In this document: positions 43,772-54,763 of the stretch, in pieces
How the letters are laid out: each line of letters starts with the position of its first letter
Numbering within the stretch: position 1 is the first letter of the stretch
NCBI GenBank assembly: GCA_019339365.1
Contig: CP079860.1
Span: 930,001-994,000 of the forward strand
DNA from: Vibrio neptunius
Lineage (GTDB): Bacteria > Pseudomonadota > Gammaproteobacteria > Enterobacterales > Vibrionaceae
DNA length: 64,000 nucleotides
Direction of reading: 5' to 3'
The notes under the pieces: model-generated
The model's input: the letters and a program-made list of their open reading frames with translations, nothing else
The model's database searches: none
Told to the model about the DNA's origin: nothing
Position numbers and translations under genes: made by a program

Positions 43772-45205
43772 TTAGAATAACGCTGAATTGAGCATTAAAT
43801 GGAGGGCAATACTCACGGCGTAGCCTATGGCTATGACGGGGGCCCATTTGAGATGGCCAAAGAAGGTATACTTGCCATGCGCGGCTCCCATCAGTGCAAC
43901 CCCGGCCGCAGAGCCAATGGAGAGCAAACTACCACCAACACCTGCGGTCAGCGTGACCAATAGCCAGTTACCCATCGACATCGTTGGCTCCATGGTCAGG
44001 ACGGCAAACATCACCGGGATGTTATCGACAATAGCAGACAAGATCCCCACCATCACATTGGCCCAGATTGGATCCCACTGGGTGTACATTACCTCAGAAA
44101 CCAATCCTAAGTAGCCGAGTAAGCTCAAGCCGCCGACGCACATCACTACCCCATAGAAGAAGAGTAACGTGTCCCACTCGGCATGAGAGACTCGTCTAAA
44201 CACATCGAACGGGACAACCGAGCCGAGCCGTTTCAGCGCCGTGTCATCACGATTGGCAATCGCAAGGGCCGCTTTCTTATGCAGTGATGCTTTAAGAGTC
44301 TTACGCAAGAAAAACCCGAAAAATTGGAGATAAGCCAGCCCCATCATCATGCCAATGACGGGTGGGAAATGCAGCACAGCATGGAACGCAACTGCAGTCG
44401 CAATCGTCAGTATAAACAACCCGACAATCCGGCGGGCACCACGTTTTAACTCTACATGCTGGTGGACGACATTCGGTGTCGTACTTGGCACAAACATCGA
44501 CATGATGATGGCAGGGACAACGTAGTTGGCAATGGAAGGCAAGAACAAAGGCATAAACTCAGAGAAGGAGACATAACCTGCCTGCCACACCATCAATGTT
44601 GTGATATCACCAAATGGACTGAAGGCCCCGCCAGCGTTGGCCGCGACCACAATATTAATACACGCCAGATTGATAAATTTAGGGTTGTCTCCCGCGACTT
44701 TCATCACAACCGCACACATCAACAAAGCCGTAGTCAGGTTGTCGGCAATCGGAGAAATAAAGAACGCCAGAATACCGGTTAACCAAAACAACGACTTGTA
44801 ATTAAACCCTTTTCCGACCATCCACGCTTGCAACGCATCGAACAACCGCCGCTCTTCCATCGCGCTGATATAGGTCATGGCCACCAGTAAGAACAGCAAT
44901 AACTCTGCGTATTCGAGTAGGTTGTGTTCCAGTGCTGATTTGGCGACTTCGATATGACCATGTTGCGAGTAGACGTAACCAATCATGGCCCAGATAAGGC
45001 CCGCCGCTAGTAGGACAGGTTTGGACTTTCGAAGCGAGAGGTATTCTTCCAGCATCACCAGCGCATAGGCACAAGTGAAAATCAGGATGGCCACATAGCC
45101 GATGGTAGATTGAGTTAAAGGTAACGTTTCTTGAGGGCTGTTGGCGGCAAAAGTCGTAAAGGGAAGTAATACAAGGGCGACAAAAGCGAGCCACTGCAAT
45201 TTCAT
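43772..45205 (-). CDS. nhaD: Na+/H+ antiporter NhaD
   Basis: 477 residues, with an N-terminal signal-like helix and about 12 further membrane segments. NhaD signatures are PIADNLTTALLMCAVVMKVA, NIVVAANAGGAFSPFGDITT and IVDNIPVMFAVLTME. It exports Na+ (and Li+) in exchange for H+, giving salt and alkali tolerance, as known for Vibrio NhaD. Single gene, divergent from the T6SS effector region. Confidence 0.95.
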   Translation of the reverse strand: MKLQWLAFVALVLLPFTTFAANSPQETLPLTQSTIGYVAILIFTCAYALVMLEEYLSLRKSKPVLLAAGLIWAMIGYVYSQHGHIEVAKSALEHNLLEYAELLLFLLVAMTYISAMEERRLFDALQAWMVGKGFNYKSLFWLTGILAFFISPIADNLTTALLMCAVVMKVAGDNPKFINLACINIVVAANAGGAFSPFGDITTLMVWQAGYVSFSEFMPLFLPSIANYVVPAIIMSMFVPSTTPNVVHQHVELKRGARRIVGLFILTIATAVAFHAVLHFPPVIGMMMGLAYLQFFGFFLRKTLKASLHKKAALAIANRDDTALKRLGSVVPFDVFRRVSHAEWDTLLFFYGVVMCVGGLSLLGYLGLVSEVMYTQWDPIWANVMVGILSAIVDNIPVMFAVLTMEPTMSMGNWLLVTLTAGVGGSLLSIGSAAGVALMGAAHGKYTFFGHLKWAPVIAIGYAVSIALHLMLNSALF

Positions 45206-45294
45206 ACTTTCACTCCTTGAAAGAAGATGGTTGTTATGGTGGAGCCATTCTAAAGAGGTTTTGACGATGGGTATGTGAGATAGGTTTGATCTGA

Positions 45295-45376
45295 TTGAAT
45301 TGTCGTCAGTTTTTAACCGTCAATGCCAGTGACATCAAGCCGGTTATTCGACATTTTAGACATTGATATGCACCAG
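45295..45376 (+). repeat. 82-bp direct repeat, left copy (flank of T6SS module)
   Basis: Matches 53439-53520 at all but four or so of 82 positions (TTGAATTGTCGTCAGTTTTT ... GATATGCACCAG). Both copies are intergenic. The right copy is upstream of the AraC regulator; the left lies between nhaD and the T6SS effector. Confidence 0.92.
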
Positions 45377-45448
45377 CGCTGCTTACCGTCTTTTCAGCCT
45401 CCGTGGTTTCCAGACAAAAAACGTCAATGATTATGACGGCTTGTCATT
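45375..45448 (+). pseudogene. Relic of the siderophore receptor gene
   Basis: AGCGCTGCTTACCGTCTTTT and on to CCTCCGT matches 54805-54834. Then CCTCCGTGGTTTCCAGACAA and on to TTGTCATT matches 55084-55134, in the same order and strand as the TonB receptor. The receptor has CCTCCGT at both junction points, so the inner 250 bp were lost between 7-bp microhomologies. It adjoins the left 82-bp repeat, so a longer copy of 53439-55134 once stood here. Confidence 0.85.
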
Positions 45449-45794
45449 GCGATGTGGTGAGTAAAAATATCATTGGTTTTTATGTAACCATAAATACTGA
45501 TAAGCCTTGTTTTTGGTTGGTTGATTTACCCTATTTACCTATTGTGAATTTATCCTAAATTATGTGATCTCTATTCATGGTTGATCAAAATTTGATCAAT
45601 TTAATTCGGTTGTTTTTTAAATGCTTTAATTTGATTTGCTGCCACTTATAGGTAATTGACCTATCTATGTGTTCCTTTTTTTGGTGATTTTATCGGTTAA
45701 AGCCAGTTGTTATGACAGTTTTTGTCCAGAGGGGCTGATGGTAGGTTGAAAGCAGTGGTTAACTTTCCTTCTATCTGGATATTAGGAGCACAAC
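45449..45794. other. AT-rich promoter region of the T6SS effector
   Basis: No gene. TTGATTTACCC, TTTATCCTAAATTATGTG and similar low-GC stretches are compatible with an H-NS-silenced promoter, the common state of orphan T6SS clusters (inference). Confidence 0.45.
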
Positions 45795-48700
45795 ATGGCA
45801 GTGACGATTAATGCAAATGGGTTAAGTATTGTTCACAAAGGATCGGGTGGTGAAGCCAACGCGACACTCCCCGATGTGTGCTTAACGACAGTGGGCTCTG
45901 CTGTCGTTCCCGTTCCTTATGGCAATAATGCTAAATCAGAAGACTTAGTCGATGGCACCACCACGGTCAGCGCGGATGGTGGAAACAGCATAGCGATACA
46001 AGGCAGTAAGTTTGCCAAAAGTACCGGCGATGCGGGCGGTGATAAAAAAGGCATCGCCTCCGGTACTATCGAGGCGCAAGCGGAGTTCATCACCGCTTCA
46101 CCGACGGTCTTGATTGAAGGCAAAGGGGTGGCTCGCCTCAGCGATCAGATGACCATGAACAACGCCAACACCATGTGCCTTGGCGGTGTACAAAACCCAA
46201 GTGTGACCGTCGACCCCGATCTCGATATCCCAAATAGTGTTGCCATCAAAGCTCGCTACCCCAATGGACAGCTATTGAAGAATGCGCCATATACGCTCAC
46301 CAATCAGAGTGGTCAGCCAATGGCAGACGGCGTATTGAGTGGCAAAGGCGAGTCATACATCAGAGACTTGAAGTCCGACAACGTGAAAATCACCGTCGAA
46401 GAAAGCCAAGATCCTTTTGTCATTAAGCCAATTCGACGCCCTAACCCACACCATAACCCAGACATTTCACAAGAGGATTTCTTTACACAAGCGATTGGCC
46501 GTCATCAGGGATTCTGGCAAGCCGCGCGAGTCGAAACCAACATGATGCCATGGGGCTGCCTAGGTCATGAGCTGAGCAGTGACCGCTACTTTCACGACAT
46601 GCTTAAGGTTGAGGCGCGGCTGCACTTTAGCCATCTCCACCCAGAAAGCCCCTTTGCCTTAGACCATTTCTGTGATGCGGTGGTAGGCAACCTCAACCAG
46701 CCACTGCCCCATACCACAGAAACCTTATTGGCTTACTGCATGCCACAGGTACTCGAAGAGGGCGAAATACTCTCGGTATTATTACGCCTTGCCCCGTATG
46801 AAACCACCGATAGAATGTTGGCGTACATGCGTGCCCGTGGTCAGGGCAACCCGCAGCGTTACCTGCGAGAGTATGACTGGTCGGCGGCAAAGAAAGCGGT
46901 CAGTGACAACCTCGAGTCGCTGCTGAGCAAACTTCAGTCTCGACTGGAATTTCTCCATGACCAAGCCACTAAGCTGCGATACGCCTACCTATCGGATGAA
47001 GTGTTTGATAAGCACATCTCCACCATGAAAGCCTACATCAAAGGCTTACCCGACTTGATGGCAGGCGTGTTCAGCAAAATGGAGCTCAGAGCCTCCAATC
47101 TGCTGAGTCATCTCGACAATGTCGAAGTTATCAAGGCCAGTAAGAGTGTCTTTTCCACTGAGGGGGAAACGGCGGAAGTCGTTGTTAATACCACACAATC
47201 GATCGATGTGGTCGAACCCTTTATGAACGAAGTGCCGGGCAAGATAGCCAATGTGCTACCCATTTACCCCGTGCGCTATGGTTATGCCAACTTCTTTGAC
47301 ACCATTATGCCCGCTCAAGCGCCGCCTACCTTGCCAGACATGGCTGGTGCGTCTGGCCTCAATGAAACCGGCGGCTATCTTTTGCGCCTGCTGCGTGAAG
47401 GCTGGATTTACATCAAAGAGGAAGGGGGCCAAGCCGATAACCAGCAAATTCATATCTTCCGTTACGCGCAAACGGAAACCGCCACCGGCGTGCTGGAAAA
47501 GTTTGAGAAATACTACTTCACCAACCAAGAAAACGCCCAAGATGGTTTAACGCTCGATACCTCCTCTGGCGCGACCTTTTACCCGTTTGCGTTTGTTACC
47601 CATGGCACGCAAAAAATCTCGATCGTTTACTCAGAGCACGAATGGGCCGCTGAAATCATCGATAAGATGAACAGCGACCAAGAGTGGCGCACCCAAGCCA
47701 TGCAGCAAGTCGACATGACCGCCAGCGATGACTTTAGCGACACCGCCAGCCAAGAGACGTTAAGCGCTTTGGTCGAAGATTACCGCAGCCCAGATACCAA
47801 ATGGTTGGCAGATAAGAACAAAGACAAACCCAGTCAATACGGTTTGGATGTGTTTACCACAGCCAACAATTATCACCTTGCTGCTGATGAGCTGGCTGAA
47901 ACCATGCAAAAAAGCCACAGCGAGAAAAAAAGACGGCACTTTAGTGGTGTTATTTGACCCGGTTGGGCGTCAGGTTGAGTTGTCTTTCGTGTTATCGCTA
48001 TTGGCCACGGTTGAAATGACCGCAGATAGCGCGGATACCTATCCGAAAGTCATTGGTAACATCATACGCGAGTTAATGAAGCCAGATAAAGATCCTCAGA
48101 TCCGCCAAGCCGTGCAAGAGAATATCAATATTGAGGCGATGACAAACTTCTTTGATGAACGAGAGACGCTGTTTTCCGATTTTAAGACAAGAAGAACTGA
48201 GATACTCAAGTTGTATTCAACGTTCGCCTTTGAGGATTTAGCGGACGGGTCATTAGGTTCCCTAGATGCCTACTTCGATATGTTTTTCTCGGAGCAGTCA
48301 ATCGAGCCACTGAAAGAGATTCAGAAGCTCAACCATATTATGACAAGTATTATGGATGGCCTTGAGGGTACCAAGGAAGGCCATGATACAGCCATCAGTA
48401 TGATTAACTTGGCTTACGAACAAGGCACAAACAATATCTATCTCACTTATGAAGACAAGCTCAAACTTATCCTTCTTCAATGTCAAGATACTGTGGATTG
48501 GGCAGAGCTGTCTACGTCGCTGGCGAATAACACCTCTAACCTCCTTCAGTTCCTTTGGAATTGGATTTCCGCCTTGGCGAAGTATGGTGCTGATATCGTG
48601 GTTACGACGGCGTTAAATTTAAGGCCGGTTGCCTATGCTGGCTTGCTCAATTTTATCCCCTTCTTCTTTGAAAAAGGGTTTGGTATTGTTGAAGAAGGTG

Positions 48701-50279
48701 GCAAGGTTAGAATTACTTTGCAGGAGCTGGCAGATATGCTCTCTGAACATATCAATTCAGGTGGCAAGAGTCATTTTAAGATGGCAAGAACTCAATCCGT
48801 GATGCCAACAGCCACCCGATTAATTAAATGGGCCAATGTCGAGAGAACAACCACGCTCCCTGAGTTTGAACTGGACGCAGAAAATAGAGCCATCCCAGAG
48901 TTAGATTTACCGAAATTCGGCCACCGTTTTGCCAATTTTGAAGCCGCAACGACAGCCAGTTTATTGGGTAAAACGGCTGATGGAGCGTTATCTTCCCTTT
49001 CGCTTAAAGCCAATATCGAAATGCTAGTGCAATTGCTTCTAAAGAGTGAATTTGAACAAGCGGATCCAACAAAAAACCACGATTGGCTGTCCGCGAGTCA
49101 GGATTATGCGCTGGCGGTGGCCGGGTTATCGGCTGTAGTGGTTGATTCTACTGGGGGGCGCAGAGCTCAGTTGTTGCTGGCCAAAAAGCCCTTAATTCTC
49201 AAAAGTTCTACCAAGCCGTGTCTATTGGGTTACCAGGGCTGCTAGGCGCAATAGCAAGAGGAGGCGCCCGCTCGGTTACTGGCGTCATTAGTCGCCGATT
49301 AGATAAGCTTGAAGTACTAACGAAATCGACACGCATGTCCGGTTTGGTTAGTGCTTCCAATTTAGCGCTGGTTGCCACATCGGCGATGGATGCCATGGAT
49401 GCTAATAAGGCAGGGAATACAGGCCTTATGTATGCCAATGTGAATTCAATGATTGCCTACTCTATGTTTGCGGCGGCTCCCACCCTGAAAGTAGTCCAAA
49501 GTTTATTGCCTGCTAATTCCAATCACGGTGCTATTGTATCGATAAGAAGCATGTCTTCATCGACGATTCGCTCTGGGTATTTTGCGTTGATCGGTTTCAC
49601 GCTGTTGATTGTGGCGGAATCCATGAAACTGAAATACGGCAAAACCGAGCTGGAGAATCTGCTCAATCGATGTTTTTGGGGTAATAGTAAATATTACTCT
49701 TTCTGGTATTTTGAGAAAGAAGGGGATCTCGATTTACAGAAAAGACTAGATATTGCGGCTAAGAGGCTCCAAGAAGCAGAGTTTAACTTGGCATTTGAAA
49801 TAGAACAGCAAGAGTTTATGAACTTACTATTGCGCCCTGAGCTAAAAGTGTGGGTCGAGGAAGAGCTGTCCAGCACCAGAAAAGTTTATGGTTACCGCAT
49901 CGCGCTGCCAAGTTATATGAAAGGGAAATCCAATCTGATTGGCATGGTATGCAGAAAGAAAGTTGTTGATATTATGCAGCCGATCAATCAAATGCGGAAC
50001 GGAACGCTAATAAAGGATGAAGCGGCCACAAAGGCATTTCAGCGGGCTCTCAGCGCGGCTGCCAACAGTCAGGATTTTTTCCAGTCTGAAATGGTCAATG
50101 GAACCCTGTACTTGAATTTTACCGTGGAGATGGAAGCTCAGCCAGAGGAAGAACTTCACCTGCATTGGTATTACCAACAAAGCCCAGATATTATTGTCCC
50201 AAAACGCATGTTAACGTCCAAAGGCGTTCTGACACAAACGTATTACGGGATGATTGACGACAAGCCAAGCAACATATAG
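45795..50279 (+). pseudogene. T6SS effector: PAAR-like (DUF4150) N-domain fused to VasX-like toxin, two frameshifts
   Basis: With two homopolymer corrections this is one frame of about 1494 residues. Residues 1-130 are DUF4150/PAAR-like (LPDVCLTTVGSAVVPVPYGN, GSKFAKSTGDAGG ... TMCLGG), the spike that loads effectors on VgrG. A linker of about 350 residues follows. From about 487, LPIYPVRYGYANFFD and YLLRLLREGWIYIKEEG match the N-terminal region of VasX, the colicin-like pore-forming effector. The C-terminal third (from about 1140) has hydrophobic segments (MIAYSMFAAAPTLKVVQSLL, GYFALIGFTLLIVAESMKLK). Breaks: A7 at 47925-47931 (one extra A) and G6 at 49153-49158 (one G short). No hcp, vgrG or adaptor gene is in the window, so it relies on apparatus encoded elsewhere. 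It is followed by three immunity paralogues. Confidence 0.87.
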
Positions 50280-50290
50280 CAGGGGATAGA

Positions 50291-51246
50291 ATGCAAAGAA
50301 AAAAGAAACATGGCGTTTTGCTAGGGTATCAATATCCACAACAGTTAGTGAACTGGCGAGAAAAGATTACCCAACGTATTCCCATTGAACCCCAGCAAGA
50401 CCCCCTTGAACCCTTTATGGAGGTTACGGAAGACGCGTTGGCCGTGCGCGATTCTCTGCATAATTTGCGCTTGCCCTATTTATTGCCGTTGGTGCTTGGC
50501 CTGTGGTTTATAGTTTTTCTTTGTGTAGGTGAGTTGGGTTTCAACTCAGCATCTATTAATACCGGTAAGAAGAGGCTTGCTGAATACCAAATCATGGAGG
50601 AGAGGGGGATTACTTTGATGACTTTGACAAAGAAGAATACGCGTTCTACGGGGTTATGTTCGATAGTGATGGTAATTACTCGCTTTGGGGGTACATTCAA
50701 GCTGTTTTTGCCCACGGACGAGAAAACGAGAAGGACACTCTCATAACAGACCTCGCTCTTTCTGGAGTCTCACTCAGTTTGGCCATATTGTTCAGTTTTG
50801 TTCTGTTTAAAATGCCAAGGCCGGCTGATATCTATTTCGACCGAAAACGAGGGATTGTTTACACTTGGTCGTCTGGTCGTATTGGCGCTTGTCGGTTTGA
50901 GAACTTGGGCTTTTTAGAACACCGAACAGGGCTGCACTTGTACCTATATTGGGAAAAGGGAGGCGGTCAAGTTGGCTATTGCACAGAGGCGACCGTTATC
51001 CAACCTACGGGTAAGATCACGTTAAATAGAGAAAAAGATAACGACTATTTCCTTGCACAAATATTCAATTATATGGACAAAGGCCGAAGTGCAATCATCA
51101 CAGAGTCGGAATTTTTTAGAGAACGCCCCATGACCTATTTTCGTTTGGACAAACGCCCAGAGCGGTTCGAAGAGCGATTAGAAAAAATCCTCGAGTTGGA
51201 GGAAGAACTTCCCCTGATGTACGGCAGAATACAAGTGCCCAATTGA
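50291..51246 (+). pseudogene. T6SS immunity protein, copy 1, frameshifted
   Basis: ATG 50291 follows AGGGGATAGA, 11 bp after the effector stop. The frame breaks at G5 (50604-50608); one more G gives ERGDYFDDFDKEEYAFYGVM, then FDSDGNYS, and continues to 51246 (318 residues). Cytoplasmic N-region, TM1 (LPYLLPLVLGLWFIVFLCVG), periplasmic loop, TM2 (SLSLAILFSFVLF) and a cytoplasmic C-domain (RPADIYFDRKRGIVYTWSSG, DUF6708-like). Protection against the upstream pore-forming effector is inferred from position, topology and multiplicity. Probably intact in the organism. Confidence 0.8.
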
Positions 51247-51381
51247 TAGGCGGACAGGTTGCTATAGGTTGAATGAGAGTCACATGAAACGTCGATGTAT
51301 TGGACTATTTACCACCAAAGCCCAGCCTTTTTGCCATTAGGCCTAAAGGCTATCCAATATCGTCACGAAGGATAGATAGAC

Positions 51382-52337
51382 GTGCAAAGGAAAAAGAACC
51401 ATGGCATTTTGCTAGGGTATCAATATCCACAAAAGTTAGTGAACTGGCGAGAAAAGATTACCCAACGTATTCCCATTGAGCCCGAGCAAGACCCCCTTGA
51501 ACCTTTTATGGAGGTCACGGAAGACGCGTTGGCCGTGCGCGATTCTCGGCATAATTTGCGCTTGCCCTATTTATTACCGTTGGTGCTTGGCCTGTGGTTT
51601 ATAGTTTTTCTTTGTGTAGGAGAATTGGGGCCCAATTCAGCCTCTATAATAACAGCACAAAAGAGAGTTGTGGATTATACAAACAAGCAGGCAAGGGGGA
51701 GTATTTTAATGATTTTCATCAGAAAACATATGACTACTATAACGCTTGGTTCGATTCGGATGGTGACTTTTGTATCCTAAACTACGGCGCAGCAATATTT
51801 AAATATGGCTCAGAGCAAAAACGTAAAAAATTCATTACATACCTAGTTCTTTCTGCTGTCTCACTCAGTTTGGCCATATTGTTCAGTTTTGTTCTGTTTA
51901 TAATGCCAAGACCGGCTGATATCTATTTCGACCGAAAGCGAGGGATTGTTTACACTTGGGCGTCTGGTCGTATTGGCGCTTGTCGGTTTGAGAACTTGGG
52001 CTTTTTAGAACACCGAACAGGGCTGTACTTGTACCTATATTGGGAAAAGGGAGGCGGTCAAGTTGGCTATTGCACAGAGGCGACCGTTATCCAACCTACG
52101 GGTAAGATCACGTTAAATAGAGAAAAAGATAACGACTATTTCCTAGCGCAAATATTCAATTATATGGACAAGGGCCGAAGTGCAATCATCACAGAGGCGG
52201 AATTTTTTAGAGAACGCCCCATGACCTATTTTCGTTTGGACAAACGCCCAGAGCGGTTCGAAGAGCGATTAGAGAAAATCCTCGAGTTGGAGGAAGAACT
52301 TCCCCTGATGTACGGCAGAATACAAGTGCCCAATTGA
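51382..52337 (+). pseudogene. T6SS immunity protein, copy 2, frameshifted
   Basis: GTG 51382 with GAAGGATAG upstream. Broken at G5 (51695-51699); the intact copy 3 has AAGGGGCGAG at the same place, so one G or C is missing here. The corrected product is 318 residues. N-terminal 60 and C-terminal 160 residues are almost the same as copies 1 and 3; the loop between the membrane segments differs (DYTNKQARG ... FCILNYGAAIFKYGSEQKRK). The 135-bp spacer from copy 1 contains an AGCCTTT...AAAGGCT hairpin shared with the next spacer. Confidence 0.8.
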
Positions 52338-52459
52338 TAGGCGGATAGGTTGCTATAGAGAGTCATATGAAACGCCGCTTTATTATTCACCACCCAAGCC
52401 CAGCCTTTTTGCCATTAGGCCTAAAGGCTATCCAATATCGTCACGAAGGATAGATAGGC

Positions 52460-53416
52460 GTGCAAAGAAAAAAGAACCATGGCGTTTTGTTAGGGTATCA
52501 ATATCCACAAAAGTTAGTGAACTGGCGAGAAAAGATTACCCAACGTATTCCCATTGAGCCCGAGCAAGACCCCCTTGAACCCTTTATGGAGGTTACGGAA
52601 GACGCGTTGGCCGTGCGCGATTCTCTGCATAATTTGCGCTTGCCCTATTTAGTGCCGTTAGTCATTGCCCTGTGGTTTATAGTTTTTAACGTTGTGGGTG
52701 ATATAAAACCCAATTCTGCCTCTATAATTACAGCACAAAAGAGAGTTGTGTATTACACAAATAAGCAGGCAAGGGGCGAGTATTTTAATGATTTTCATCA
52801 GAAAACATATAACTACTATAACGCTTGGTTCGATTCGGATGGTGACTTTTCTATCTTTTCCTATGGTATTGCCATATTTAAGTATGGTTCAGACATTGAC
52901 CGAAAATTTTTCATCACAGATCTCGTAGTTTCTGGTGTCTCACTCAGTTTGGCCATATTGTTCAGTTTTGTTCTGTTTAAAATGCCAAGGCCGGCTGATA
53001 TCTATTTCGACCGAAAGCGAGGGATTGTTTACACTTGGTCGTCTGGTCGTATTGGCGCTTGTCGGTTTGAGAACTTGGGCTTTTTAGAACACCGAACAGG
53101 GCTGCACTTGTACCTATATTGGGAAAAGGGAGGCGGTCAAGTTGGCTATTGCACAGAGGCGACCGTTATCCAACCTACGGGTAAGATCACGTTAAATAGA
53201 GAAAAAGATAACGACTATTTCCTTGCACAAATATTCAATTATATGGACAAAGGCCGAAGTGCAATCATCACAGAGGCGGAATTTTTTAGAGAACGCCCCA
53301 TGACTTATTTTCGTTTGGACAAACGCCCAGAGCGGTTCGAAGAGCGATTAGAAAAAATCCTCGAGTTGGAGGAAGAGCTTCCCCTGATGTACGGCAGAAT
53401 ACAAATACCTAATTAA
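52460..53416 (+). CDS. T6SS immunity protein, copy 3 (intact)
   Basis: 318 residues from GTG 52460 (AAGGATAG upstream). TM1 about 62-80 (LPYLVPLVIALWFIVFNVVG), loop 81-150 (FDSDGDFSIFSYGIAIFKYG), TM2 about 152-174 and a C-terminal domain 175-318 containing FENLGFLEHRTGLHLYLYWE and ending ELPLMYGRIQIPN. It is the only one of the three open in this sequence. The spacer before it repeats the one before copy 2. The right 82-bp repeat starts 22 bp after its stop. Confidence 0.85.
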   Translation: MQRKKNHGVLLGYQYPQKLVNWREKITQRIPIEPEQDPLEPFMEVTEDALAVRDSLHNLRLPYLVPLVIALWFIVFNVVGDIKPNSASIITAQKRVVYYTNKQARGEYFNDFHQKTYNYYNAWFDSDGDFSIFSYGIAIFKYGSDIDRKFFITDLVVSGVSLSLAILFSFVLFKMPRPADIYFDRKRGIVYTWSSGRIGACRFENLGFLEHRTGLHLYLYWEKGGGQVGYCTEATVIQPTGKITLNREKDNDYFLAQIFNYMDKGRSAIITEAEFFRERPMTYFRLDKRPERFEERLEKILELEEELPLMYGRIQIPN

Positions 53417-53438
53417 TAGGCGGACAGGTCGCTATAGG

Positions 53439-53520
53439 TTGAATTGTCGTCAGTTTTTAACCGTCAATGCCAGTGACATCAAGCCGATTATTCGACATTG
53501 TAGACGTTGATATGCACCAG
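53439..53520 (+). repeat. 82-bp direct repeat, right copy
   Basis: Partner of 45295-45376. It begins at the GGTTGAAT tail shared with the region after immunity copy 1 (51265-51275), so recombination may have used this short stretch. Confidence 0.92.
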
Positions 53521-53699
53521 TATTACCAAGCAAACTCAAATAGAAATAGGAAAAAGGTTTGAGTGACGATTGGCTCACTGTTCGCAGGTTATCAACCAGT
53601 TCAACCATTCAGCGTGTTTTATAATGTTAAAGATATTAATTCTCATTGGTGAATTTGTTAGGATAGGCCACTTCTAACCCACTATGATTGAGAACCACG

Positions 53700-54632
53700 A
53701 TGACGACAGGTAAGTCCACGGAACGATCTTCTAATGCGTTTAGTCGGATCAGTAAAGTACTGTCGTTCATTCATCAGCACATCAATGAGCCGTTATCCCT
53801 AGATGATATTGCCCGTCAAAGCTGTTGGTCACGCTGGCAACTGCAACGAGTATTCCAGACAGAAACAGGTATAGCGGTAGCGACTTATGTCCGAGAACTC
53901 AAGCTCAGTCAGGCAGCAGAAAGGTTGATAGATACTTCTGATAGGGTGATTGATATCGCTCTAGAGCTCGGCTTTAGTTCAGAAATTAGCTTCAGTCGTT
54001 CGTTCAAGCAAGTGTTTGGCCTTAGCCCTCGAGCGTATCGTAAACAAGGGCTCCGAACCGGTTTGCTCAAGCCCATTGAGGTATCTCGACGTGCAACGCA
54101 AGAGGCCAGCCCGCATTTTGTTGAAGTCAGAGTGGAGTCCAAAAATGCATTTCTCCTCAAAGGACTCCATGAAGACATTAATGGGTTATTCTCCCTTAAC
54201 CCTGACTTCCAACAAAAAGTCCCGGCGTTGTGGCATCGACTAGAGCAAACCCTGCCAAGTGAAGCTGACCGTTCTCTTGCCTTGACCGGTGTGATTGATA
54301 TTACCCAAAGCCAGTTCGACGGCAGTAACATCCAATATTGGGCTGGAGTGGAGTTAACCGATGACCTGTTGCTGCCTCAATTACCTTCTGTTATCTCTTC
54401 TGAACTTAGTACCTTGGGGGTGCCCTCGCAAACATACGCTGTGGTCAAACATCGTGGCCCAGTGGTGTATTTACCCAAAACACTAGAGTGGTTCTTGCTC
54501 AATTGGTTACCTCACTCTGGTTATCGGGGTATTGATGGTTACGAACTTGAATGCTATCCCGCCAATTACCATCAACAAGATCCCCATGCTGTCATGGAAT
54601 ATTGGATCCCAGTTGAACGGCTCTCACCGTAA
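53700..54632 (+). CDS. AraC-family regulator with GyrI-like effector domain
   Basis: 310 residues from ATG 53700; a TTG 12 bp earlier is less likely. N-terminal double helix-turn-helix (PLSLDDIARQSCWSRWQLQR, ELGFSSEISFSRSFKQVFGL) and a C-terminal GyrI-like ligand-binding domain (VEVRVESKNAFLLKGLHEDI ... YELECYPANYHQQDPHAVME), as in Rob/MarA-type regulators. It lies 130 bp upstream of the receptor gene and probably activates it in response to the siderophore or another small molecule. Confidence 0.93.
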   Translation: MTTGKSTERSSNAFSRISKVLSFIHQHINEPLSLDDIARQSCWSRWQLQRVFQTETGIAVATYVRELKLSQAAERLIDTSDRVIDIALELGFSSEISFSRSFKQVFGLSPRAYRKQGLRTGLLKPIEVSRRATQEASPHFVEVRVESKNAFLLKGLHEDINGLFSLNPDFQQKVPALWHRLEQTLPSEADRSLALTGVIDITQSQFDGSNIQYWAGVELTDDLLLPQLPSVISSELSTLGVPSQTYAVVKHRGPVVYLPKTLEWFLLNWLPHSGYRGIDGYELECYPANYHQQDPHAVMEYWIPVERLSP

Positions 54633-54763
54633 TCTTTAGTGATGGTTTTATAAATTAATTTGGTAAAGATGCACCAAATTGTTAACTTTCCTGTTTCTCA
54701 GGTTTGTAGAATGCAAATGAGATTTATTCTTAATAATAAAAAGCATTGGTACTTGAGGGACAC

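Noticed and set aside
45295..53520. The T6SS module as an insertion sequence or transposon with terminal repeats
   Set aside because: The flanking repeats are direct, not inverted; no transposase or integrase is present, and one flank continues into a receptor relic, so duplication and recombination explain it better.
54700..54745. Fur box upstream of the siderophore receptor
   Set aside because: AATGAGATTTATTCTTA matches the Fur consensus too poorly to call, although iron control is expected from function.
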